Assembly (NCBI GenBank): GCA_021772705.1
Contig: JAJFLN010000771.1
Coordinates: forward strand, 1-5,790
From: Candidatus Cloacimonadota bacterium
GTDB taxonomy: Bacteria > Muiribacteriota > UBA6191 > JACPRK01
Reading direction: 5' to 3'
Length of the DNA: 5,790 bases
The position numbers were made by a program, and so were the translations under genes. Positions 1 through 4,375 of this stretch are shown here, in pieces. A model generated the notes under the pieces. That model saw only the letters and a program-made list of their open reading frames with translations, was not told where the DNA came from and made no database searches. The first letter of the stretch is position 1, and every line of letters begins with the position of its first letter.

Positions 1-120
1 GGGAAGACCCGGCCATTCAGTCGTCCCGGATGCGGGCATCCATAGTAGGACGAACGGATCGGGAAAACTCGGCCATTCAGTCGTCCTGGATGCGGGCATC
101 CATAGTGGAGCGAAAGGTTT
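1..120. repeat. Two tandem 60-bp repeat units with internal palindromes
   Basis: Positions 1-60 and 61-120 align without gaps, 51 of 60 bases identical by eye; the conserved core is CGGCCATTCAGTCGTCC followed by GGATGCGGGCATCCATAGT. Each unit contains the palindrome GGATGC-GG-GCATCC (28-41 and 88-101). In the second unit it extends to TGGATGC/GCATCCA. One plus-strand frame stays open through both units, reading VV-x-DAGIHS in each, but lacks a visible start and ends at a TAA near 142. The pattern resembles dispersed REP-like intergenic repeats rather than a gene. The array may continue left of the window. Confidence 0.75.
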
Positions 121-255
121 TATGGACAGGCATCATCTGTAAAGGAAACAGCGGACCACCACACTAGATCGACTTCGTCCGGGGGGGGGGCGCATAGAGA
201 TCACGGTGTCAGGCTGCCCCGCGCTGCGCCGCGGCTGCCAGGAAGGGCTGTACGT
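121..255. other. Gene-free stretch with a G10 run
   Basis: No gene, RNA gene or promoter is convincing here. The chance ORFs crossing it have low-complexity Pro/Gly/Ser/Arg sequence and no family resemblance. It contains ten consecutive Gs (181-190) and GGCTGCC twice (212-218 and 233-239). TGGACAGGCATCAT near 123-136 looks like a decayed fragment of the upstream repeat unit. Confidence 0.55.
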
Positions 256-293
256 GCCCTCTCCCCCCCCCTCCCCCGGGGAGGGAGAAGGGC
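256..293. repeat. C/G-rich palindromic element resembling dispersed intergenic repeats
   Basis: GCCCTCTCCC (256-265) is nearly the reverse complement of GGGAGAAGGGC (283-293), with one extra base. Inside, CTCCCC (271-276) mirrors GGGGAG (278-283). The element includes nine consecutive Cs (263-271). In form it resembles the CCCTCTCCCC...GGGGAGAGGG palindromes scattered in many GC-rich bacterial genomes, whose chance translations read SPSPGEG; that resemblance is from memory. The minus strand has enough G-runs for a possible G-quadruplex. It begins just past the operon terminator. Confidence 0.6.
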
Positions 294-300
294 GCGAACA

Positions 301-338
301 GACAAAAGAACCGCCGCCCCTGACGGGAACGGCGGTTC
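301..338 (-). terminator. Intrinsic terminator of the alpha operon
   Basis: Read on the minus strand, a 9-bp GC-rich stem GAACCGCCG/CGGCGGTTC (arms 330-338 and 308-316) is extended by CCC/GGG around a 4-nt loop. It is followed at once by TTTTGTCTGTT (the TTTT is 307-304). This is a textbook rho-independent terminator 67 nt beyond the rplQ stop. The opposite strand lacks a T-run after the stem, so it acts in one direction. A small extra hairpin, CGCAC/GTGCG with a 4-nt loop (375-388), lies between rplQ and the terminator. Confidence 0.9.
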
Positions 339-405
339 CTGACTTCTCTCGTGGGCCTGACGGCACAACAGGCACGCACCGGAGTGCGACGCCGCCCGAC
401 CGGGG

Positions 406-756
406 TCAGACGAGCTGGATCTGAGCCATCTTGGCGGCGTCACCGCGTCGCATTCCCAGATGCAGAATCCGGGTGTAGCCACCCTTCCGCTCCTGGTAAC
501 GAGGTGCGATGCTGTCGAAGAGGCGCTTGACGACCTTCTTCTGACCCAGGCGAGCGAAGGCAAGGCGTCGCGATGCCTGCGTATCATTCCGGGCCAGAGT
601 GATGAGGCGTTCGGCGAGGGGCCTGATGGCCTTGGCCTTGGCCTCGGTCGTCTGGATCTTCTCGTGCTCGAACAGAGAATTGAGCAGCCCCTTCAGCAGC
701 GCCTTGCGCGCTCCGCAGGGACGAGAGAATTTTCGACCGTACTTGTTGTGTCTCAC
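406..756 (-). CDS. rplQ: 50S ribosomal protein L17
   Basis: L17 is a large-subunit protein near the polypeptide exit tunnel. The 116-residue protein begins MRHNKYGRKFSRP and shows the family core ALLKGLLNSLFEHEKIQTTEAKAKAIRPLAERLITLA. The C-terminal signature follows: APRYQERKGGYTRILHL, then RRGDAAKMAQIQLV. Length falls between short bacterial forms and the 127 residues of E. coli, with no C-terminal extension. The start is GTG (756-754), whose last two bases are the first two of the rpoA TGA stop (GTGA). An AAGGAG at 7-nt spacing backs it, and no alternative start fits the RHxK N-terminus. Stop is TGA at 408-406. It is the last gene of the unit; an intrinsic terminator follows 67 nt later. 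Coupling to rpoA translation is inferred from the overlap. Confidence 0.97.
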   Translation of the reverse strand: MRHNKYGRKFSRPCGARKALLKGLLNSLFEHEKIQTTEAKAKAIRPLAERLITLARNDTQASRRLAFARLGQKKVVKRLFDSIAPRYQERKGGYTRILHLGMRRGDAAKMAQIQLV

Positions 757-1721
757 TTCACGGCTCCTTCATCGTCCTTCAATCCCAGGCCGTGCTGGTT
801 GAGCTTCTCCCGGATTTCAAAGAGCGACTTCTTTCCGAAGTTCTTGATGGCCAGGAGTTCGGAAGCCTTCTTGGTGCCCAGCTCGCCGAGGGTCCGGATG
901 TTCTCCTGCTCGAGGCAGTTTCGGGACCGGACGGAAAACTCGAGATCCTTGATGGCGATGTCAGTATTCTTGTTGTCGTCCTTCCGGCTCTCGACGACCA
1001 TCTGGTAGTCCTCTTCCGGATAGGTCGCGTTGACATCCATGTTGAGGAACAGATCGAGGTGAGCCTCGAGCATCCTCGACGAGAGCTTGACGGCCTCGAC
1101 AGGAAGCAGCGAGCCCTTGGTCCAGACCTCGAGGGTGAGCTTGTCGTAGTTCAGCTCCTGACCGACGCGAGTGTCCTCGACGTGGTAGTTGACCTTCGAG
1201 ATGGGACTGAAGTGGCAGTCGAGGAACATGGTGTTCAGGGGGTACTCACCTTTGGTGTTCTTCCGGGCCAGAGCGTAGCCCGTGCCCTTCTCGACGGTCA
1301 TCTCCATTTCCAGGGTGGTCTTCTTGGTCAGCTCACAGATGTAGCTGTTGGGGTTGATGATCTCCACATTGGTGTTCTCTTCGATGTCAGCGGCGGTCAC
1401 TTTGCAGGGACCGGTGACATTGAGTCGGAGGGTGGAGGTCTCGTCCGTAAGGGATCTGACCACGATCTTCTTGAGGTTCATGACCACGTCGATGATGTCT
1501 TCGACGACACCTTCCACGGCGGAGAACTCGTGAAGCACGCCTTCGATGCGAACGGCGGAGATGCAGGAACCGGGCATGGAGCTGAGGAGCAGCCGCCTAA
1601 GCGAGTTCCCCAGGGTCTGGCCATACCCCCGTTGCAGGGGCTCAAGTACGAACTTACCGTAGTTGTTGTCGTTCGTGTCTCGCGTCAGTTTCAAATTGGG
1701 TTTGGTGATCTCAATTGACAA
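753..1721 (-). CDS. rpoA: DNA-directed RNA polymerase subunit alpha
   Basis: Alpha dimerises to seed RNA polymerase assembly, and its C-terminal domain reads UP elements and activators. The protein has 322 residues, within the normal 310-350. The N-terminal domain (about 1-232) shows LEPLQRGYGQTLGNSLRRLLLSSMPG (26-51) and the HEFSAVEGVVEDIIDVVMNLK stretch. A charged linker (about 233-255) leads to the C-terminal domain. The DNA-contacting residues R265, N268, C269, G296, K298 and S299 carry the same numbers as in E. coli, so UP-element binding is likely intact. The start codon is TTG (1721-1719), supported by AGGAGG 8 nt upstream and by the family-like N-terminus; the first in-frame ATG is at residue 49, far too late. 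The TGA stop overlaps the rplQ GTG. It lies 57 nt after rpsD. Confidence 0.98.
   Translation of the reverse strand: MSIEITKPNLKLTRDTNDNNYGKFVLEPLQRGYGQTLGNSLRRLLLSSMPGSCISAVRIEGVLHEFSAVEGVVEDIIDVVMNLKKIVVRSLTDETSTLRLNVTGPCKVTAADIEENTNVEIINPNSYICELTKKTTLEMEMTVEKGTGYALARKNTKGEYPLNTMFLDCHFSPISKVNYHVEDTRVGQELNYDKLTLEVWTKGSLLPVEAVKLSSRMLEAHLDLFLNMDVNATYPEEDYQMVVESRKDDNKNTDIAIKDLEFSVRSRNCLEQENIRTLGELGTKKASELLAIKNFGKKSLFEIREKLNQHGLGLKDDEGAVK
764..769 (-). promoter_or_regulatory. Shine-Dalgarno sequence of rplQ inside the rpoA 3' end
   Basis: AAGGAG lies 7 nt before the GTG start of rplQ, within the last codons of rpoA. It supports the GTG start and means rplQ can be initiated by ribosomes at the rpoA terminus. 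Confidence 0.75.
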
Positions 1722-1727
1722 GGGTGA

Positions 1728-1735
1728 TCCCTCCT
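1728..1735 (-). promoter_or_regulatory. Shine-Dalgarno sequence fixing the TTG start of rpoA
   Basis: AGGAGGGA, of which AGGAGG (1730-1735) lies 8 nt before a TTG. No ATG or GTG in the rpoA frame offers a family-length N-terminus, so this site decides the start. Confidence 0.85.
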
Positions 1736-1778
1736 ACGACACTCGGCGCCGTGGCCGGGCCGGCTCTGGCGTCAGGTG

Positions 1779-2414
1779 TTACCGGGAGTAGTACTCCACC
1801 ACCATGTTCTCCTGGATATCGGAGGGCATCTGCTGTCGTGTTGGCAAGGCGAGGAAAGTTCCCGCAGCCTTGTCGACATCGACCTTGACCCACTCCGGAA
1901 TACCCCGGCTGGTGGCCAGCTGGACGTTCTCCTTGGTCCTGTTGAGCATGGAGCTGTTCTCACGAATGGCGATGCTCATTCCTGGCTTCAGCAGGAAGCT
2001 GGGAATGGTGACTTTCTTTCCATCCACCAGGACGTGGCCATGAAGGACCATCTGTCGACTGGCGCGTCGCGAAACAGCGAGGCCCATACGCATGACCACG
2101 TTGTCGAGTCGCGACTCCAGCGTCTGGAGGAGGACGGTTCCGGTGACTCCCTTGCCGCGGAGTGCCTTGGAGAAATATCCGGCGAACTGTCGTTCGAGGA
2201 TACCGTAGGACTTGCGGAGCTTCTGCTTCTGCCGCAGCTGAGTGCCGTACTCGGACATCCTCAGTCGGGCGCTCTTGACCTTGCCGTGGATACCGGGCCA
2301 GTACGAGCGCTTCTCGAAGGAGCACTTCGTGGTGTAGCACCGGTTGCCCTTGAAGAAGAGCTTCTGCCCTTCGGTCCGGCAGATCCGGCACACGGGGCCG
2401 AGATCTCGTGCCAT
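1779..2414 (-). CDS. rpsD: 30S ribosomal protein S4, zinc-finger form
   Basis: S4 is a primary 16S rRNA-binding protein that nucleates small-subunit assembly and helps hold decoding accuracy. In E. coli it also represses translation of the alpha operon and acts as a general antitermination factor. The 211-residue protein has an N-terminal zinc finger, C9-X2-C12-X13-C26-X4-C31, so it is the C+ form. The central part includes SEYGTQLRQKQKLRKSYGI. The S4 RNA-binding domain runs from about residue 98 (ESRLDNVVMRMGLAVSRRAS) to about 160 (HGHVLVDGKKV, IPSFLLKPG). The C-terminus ends QENMVVEYYSR, near the family-typical ENLIVEFYSR. The start is ATG at 2414, fixed by AGGAGGT at 8-nt spacing; stop is TAA. 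Being upstream of rpoA and rplQ, its autoregulation could affect polymerase alpha supply. Identity is certain. Confidence 0.98.
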   Translation of the reverse strand: MARDLGPVCRICRTEGQKLFFKGNRCYTTKCSFEKRSYWPGIHGKVKSARLRMSEYGTQLRQKQKLRKSYGILERQFAGYFSKALRGKGVTGTVLLQTLESRLDNVVMRMGLAVSRRASRQMVLHGHVLVDGKKVTIPSFLLKPGMSIAIRENSSMLNRTKENVQLATSRGIPEWVKVDVDKAAGTFLALPTRQQMPSDIQENMVVEYYSR

Positions 2415-2422
2415 CGTTCCTT

Positions 2423-2429
2423 ACCTCCT
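2423..2429 (-). promoter_or_regulatory. Strong Shine-Dalgarno sequence of rpsD
   Basis: AGGAGGT lies 8 nt before the ATG of rpsD and is a near-perfect anti-Shine-Dalgarno match. With the rpoA site it is the strongest in the window, suggesting efficient independent initiation on rpsD. Confidence 0.85.
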
Positions 2430-2460
2430 GCTAAAACTGGTGTTTGATTCTGGTGGATTC

Positions 2461-2499
2461 GATTCTGACGCCACCGGACCGAGCCGGTCAGTCAGATTC
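2461..2499 (-). promoter_or_regulatory. Stem-loop in the rpsK-rpsD spacer
   Basis: GATTCTGAC (2461-2469) pairs with GTCAGATTC (2491-2499) through one T-T mismatch. Inside it GACCG (2477-2481) pairs with CGGTC (2485-2489) around a 3-nt loop. The pair spans the middle of the 97-nt spacer, upstream of the strong rpsD ribosome-binding site. GATTC occurs four times between 2446 and 2499, adding short direct repeats. There is no T-tract, so it is not an intrinsic terminator. The location before rpsD makes S4 feedback thinkable, but that is inference. Confidence 0.5.
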
Positions 2500-2511
2500 A
2501 GGTTTCTTCGA

Positions 2512-2901
2512 TCAGACTCGGCGGCGCTTCTTGGGCCGGCACCCGTTGTGGGGAGCCGAGGTCACGTCCTTGATGAGACCGACCTTCACCTTCGAGTTCT
2601 GAATACAGCGAACGGCGGAATCCTTGCCTGAGCCCGGGCCGCGATAGAACACATCGACCTGCTGCAGACCATGGTCCATGGCCTTTTTGATCGCCGTGTC
2701 TGCCGCGAGCTGTGCCGCGTAAGGGGTGTTCTTCCTGGAGCCCTTGAAGCCGACGTTTCCGGCGCTGGACCAGGCGATGACGCAACCCTTGGGATCCGTC
2801 ACCGTGACGATCGTGTTGTTGTAGGTCGACTGGATGAACACTTTGCCCACCGGGACGACCTTCTTGATCTTCTTCTTGCCCGAACCTTTCGGATCTGCCA
2901 T
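2512..2901 (-). CDS. rpsK: 30S ribosomal protein S11
   Basis: S11 is a platform protein of the small subunit, contacting 16S rRNA near the E site and the mRNA exit. The 129 residues equal the E. coli length. Visible family segments are FIQSTYNNTIVTVTD (22-36), GNVGFKGSRKNTPYAAQ, YRGPGSGKDSAVR and the C-terminal PHNGCRPKKRRRV. Asparagine 119 in the HNG motif is conserved; in E. coli S11 this residue is known to be found as isoaspartate, so the same modification is possible here. The usual DVTPIPHNG reads DVTSAPHNG, a small departure. The N-terminus has the usual lysine-rich extension. The start is ATG at 2901, behind GAGGT with 8-nt spacing; stop is TGA at 2514-2512. It lies between rpsM (73 nt upstream) and rpsD (97 nt downstream). 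Confidence 0.98.
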   Translation of the reverse strand: MADPKGSGKKKIKKVVPVGKVFIQSTYNNTIVTVTDPKGCVIAWSSAGNVGFKGSRKNTPYAAQLAADTAIKKAMDHGLQQVDVFYRGPGSGKDSAVRCIQNSKVKVGLIKDVTSAPHNGCRPKKRRRV

Positions 2902-2922
2902 TTCGTGTTACCTCTGTATGGG

Positions 2923-2972
2923 AACGGTTCAGTGACGCCCCCCTTCCGAGGAGCTCACTGTCAGGAACCGTT
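2923..2972 (-). promoter_or_regulatory. Long bulged stem-loop in the rpsM-rpsK spacer
   Basis: Arms AACGGTT-CAGTGA (2923-2935) and TCACTG-(5-nt bulge)-AACCGTT (2955-2960 and 2966-2972) pair over 13 positions around a 19-nt GC-rich loop that can itself form CCT/AGG. The structure fills most of the 73-nt spacer and ends 8 nt before the rpsK Shine-Dalgarno GAGGT (2910-2914). No T-run follows on either strand, so it is unlikely to be a simple terminator. A role as a processing site, a stability element or an r-protein binding site is possible. Confidence 0.6.
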
Positions 2973-2974
2973 GG

Positions 2975-3355
2975 CTACTTCTTGACTTCCTTCTTCTTAC
3001 GACTGACGGTCTTCTTCTTGCCCTTGCGAGTCCTGGCGTTGGTGCGGGTTCTCTGTCCCTTGACGGGCAGCCCTCTGCGATGTCGCAGGCCTCGATAGCC
3101 GCCGATATCCATCAGCCGCTTGATGTTGAAGGTCACCTCTCGACGAAGCTCACCCTCGATTTTGCCGATGGCATTGACTGCCTTGATCAGCTTGTTGATG
3201 TCGGCCTCGGAGAGGTCCTTCACGCGCACGTCGGGATTGACACCGGTCTGCTCGATGATCTGATGCGACCGGTGTGGGCCAATCCCGTAAATGTAACGGA
3301 GCGCGATTTCGATTCGCTTCTTTGCCGGTAGGTCGACGCCTGCGATACGGGCCAT
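2975..3355 (-). CDS. rpsM: 30S ribosomal protein S13
   Basis: S13 sits in the head of the small ribosomal subunit, contacts 16S rRNA and the bridge to the large subunit, and its tail reaches the P-site tRNA. The 126-residue protein starts MARIAGVDLPAKKRIEIALR. It has the YGIG turn at 23-26 and the helix-hairpin-helix body (about 14-60). The family signature GGYRGLRHRRGLPVKGQRTR lies at 85-104, followed by TNARTRKG. The tail is strongly basic (KKKTVSRKKKEVKK), somewhat lysine-richer and longer than the E. coli tail, but within family range. The start is ATG at 3355 with AAGGA at 3366-3370, a rather long 10-nt spacing. Stop is TAG. As first gene of the classical alpha operon segment, its leader is the place where S4 feedback would be expected to act. 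Confidence 0.98.
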   Translation of the reverse strand: MARIAGVDLPAKKRIEIALRYIYGIGPHRSHQIIEQTGVNPDVRVKDLSEADINKLIKAVNAIGKIEGELRREVTFNIKRLMDIGGYRGLRHRRGLPVKGQRTRTNARTRKGKKKTVSRKKKEVKK

Positions 3356-3380
3356 TGCTCGAAATTCCTTTACTCAATCC

Positions 3381-3408
3381 GCCGCGGTCGCGGCCGGGTC
3401 CATGGACC
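3381..3408 (-). promoter_or_regulatory. Paired palindromes in the rpsM leader
   Basis: The 53-nt rpmJ-rpsM spacer holds two adjacent perfect palindromes. GGTCCATGGACC (3397-3408) directly abuts the rpmJ stop codon. GCCGCG-AC-CGCGGC (3381-3394) follows after 2 nt. In RNA they could form two short hairpins, or pair with each other's flanks, ending 10 nt before the AAGGA of rpsM. In E. coli the rpsM leader is where S4 binds and represses the alpha operon, so position fits a control element. No resemblance to the E. coli pseudoknot was established; the function is inference. Confidence 0.4.
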
Positions 3409-3522
3409 TTAGCCTTGCCGCTGCTTGTGCTTCGGATTACTGCAGGTGATCCGGACCAGCCCTCGCCGGCGGATGACTCTGCATTTGTCACACATTTTCT
3501 TGATAGATGCTCTGACTTTCAT
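3409..3522 (-). CDS. rpmJ: 50S ribosomal protein L36, zinc-ribbon form
   Basis: L36 is the smallest protein of the large ribosomal subunit, binding 23S rRNA near its 3' region. I translated this frame directly: 37 residues, beginning MKVRASIKKMCDKC and ending PKHKQRQG, which is the full usual length. The zinc ribbon ligands C11, C14, C27 and H32 are all present, so this is the zinc-binding (C+) form rather than the cysteine-free paralogue that some bacteria make under zinc shortage. Start is ATG at 3522-3520, with AGGA 7 nt upstream (3530-3533). Stop is TAA at 3411-3409. It lies 88 nt after map and 53 nt before rpsM, the standard alpha-operon neighbourhood. The infA gene often found just upstream in adk-map type clusters is absent here. 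Confidence 0.97.
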   Translation of the reverse strand: MKVRASIKKMCDKCRVIRRRGLVRITCSNPKHKQRQG

Positions 3523-3541
3523 TGGGTCTTCCTGCTCGATG

Positions 3542-3570
3542 CCAGGTCTGGCACTGGGTGCCCCGCCTGG
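3542..3570 (-). repeat. Inverted repeat in the map-rpmJ spacer
   Basis: On the transcribed strand CCAGG and GGCAC pair with GTGCC and CCTGG around a CCA loop. This gives two 5-bp stems separated by a symmetric 3/3 internal loop. No T-run follows, so it is not an intrinsic terminator. It sits 19 nt upstream of the rpmJ start, just before its AGGA ribosome-binding site. It could modulate rpmJ translation or RNA stability; there is no direct evidence for either. Confidence 0.45.
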
Positions 3571-3610
3571 GTCTAGTTCTTCCGTTCCTGTTCCTGAATC
3601 TAGGTCCGCC

Positions 3611-4375
3611 TTACAGCTTCGTCAGGATCTCCGGGCCGTCTTCGGTGATAGCAATGGTGTGTTCGAAATGAACCGAAAGTTTTCCGTCCGCCGTCTTCAC
3701 CGTCCAGCCATCCTTGGCCACAAAGGTCTCCTTGACGCCCTGGTTGAGCATCGGCTCTATCGCCAGCACCATACCGGGGACCAGCTTCATTCCCGTGCCG
3801 GCAGTTCCATAGTTCGGGACACTGGGGGGCTCGTGCATCTTCTTGCCGACGCCGTGGCCCATGTAGTCCCTGACGATTGAGTAGTTGTGTCGCTCCCCGT
3901 AAGTTTGGACCGCGTGACCGATGTCGTGCAATCGCCGGTCTGGCCTCATCTGGAGGATTCCCTCCCACAGTGACTGCTGTCCCACCCGGAGCATTCGCTC
4001 CAGAGACTTCGGAACCTTGCCGACAGCGTAGGTGTGGGCCGCATCCGCCACATACCCCTCGTGAATCACCGCGAAATCCAGACCGATGATGTCGCCCTCC
4101 TTGAGGACTACCTTGGGGCTGGGAATTCCATGGACCACTTCGTCGTTCACCGACGTGCAAAGTGACGCCGGAAACGGCGGCATCCCACGGTGGGGTTTGT
4201 ATCCCAGAAACGGGGACTTGACTTTCCTCTTACGAATCGCCTCCTCAGCAATCTTGTTCAGGGCTTGTGTACTCATACCTGGCTTCACCGCATCGGCCAT
4301 TTCGAGATGTATCTCGGCGACGATCCGGCCAGCGGCACGCATGATGTCCAGCTCCGCCTTGGACTTGAGTGTCAC
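3611..4375 (-). CDS. map: Methionine aminopeptidase, type I
   Basis: The enzyme removes initiator methionine from nascent proteins when the second residue is small, acting at the ribosome exit. From the GTG start the protein has 254 residues, close to the 264 of E. coli. All five metal ligands of the pita-bread fold are visible: D100, D111, H174 (in GHGVG), E207 (in EPM) and E238 (in FEHT). The substrate-contacting histidines H82 (in VVHGIP) and H181 are also present. I prefer GTG at 4375-4373. It makes the family-typical N-terminus M-TLKSKAELDIMRAAG, and its last two bases are the first two of the adk stop (GTGA), suggesting translational coupling. An ATG at 4411 would give 266 residues and has a better Shine-Dalgarno sequence (GGAGAGG, 4418-4424). 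However, its 12 extra residues are just the adk C-terminus read in another frame. Stop is TAA at 3613-3611. Family certain, start less so. Confidence 0.95.
   Translation of the reverse strand: MTLKSKAELDIMRAAGRIVAEIHLEMADAVKPGMSTQALNKIAEEAIRKRKVKSPFLGYKPHRGMPPFPASLCTSVNDEVVHGIPSPKVVLKEGDIIGLDFAVIHEGYVADAAHTYAVGKVPKSLERMLRVGQQSLWEGILQMRPDRRLHDIGHAVQTYGERHNYSIVRDYMGHGVGKKMHEPPSVPNYGTAGTGMKLVPGMVLAIEPMLNQGVKETFVAKDGWTVKTADGKLSVHFEHTIAITEDGPEILTKL

Noticed and set aside
1..120. CRISPR array
   Set aside because: The two units are directly adjacent over the full 60 bp with no unique spacers between identical repeats, so this is a simple tandem duplication.
2..142. Plus-strand open frame across the tandem repeats, possibly a repeat-peptide gene
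   Set aside because: It has no visible start, ends soon after the repeats, and its peptide is explained by repeated palindromic DNA. It could only be revived with sequence to the left.
206..424. Plus-strand 72-codon and overlapping minus-strand frames of 80 and 128 codons around the terminator
   Set aside because: Low-complexity Pro/Gly/Ser/Arg products made by the C/G-rich palindrome and terminator stem, partly overlapping rplQ. No homology recognised.
792..1718. Long plus-strand open frame (308 codons) opposite rpoA
   Set aside because: It is an antisense shadow of an unmistakable rpoA; the composition follows from GC-rich codon use on the other strand and no family is recognisable.
1711..1718. 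Palindrome TCAATTGA as an operator
   Set aside because: It lies within the first codons of rpoA, is only 8 bp long and has no partner site or promoter nearby.
1739..1764. Inverted repeats in the rpsD-rpoA spacer (CGGCGCCG and GGCCGGGCCGGC)
   Set aside because: Stems are 4 bp or need a loop of 0-1 nt; this is within expectation for GC-rich sequence.
1776..2447. Plus-strand open frame (223 codons) opposite rpsD
   Set aside because: Antisense shadow of rpsD, with no recognisable domain and no separate ribosome-binding site that stands out.
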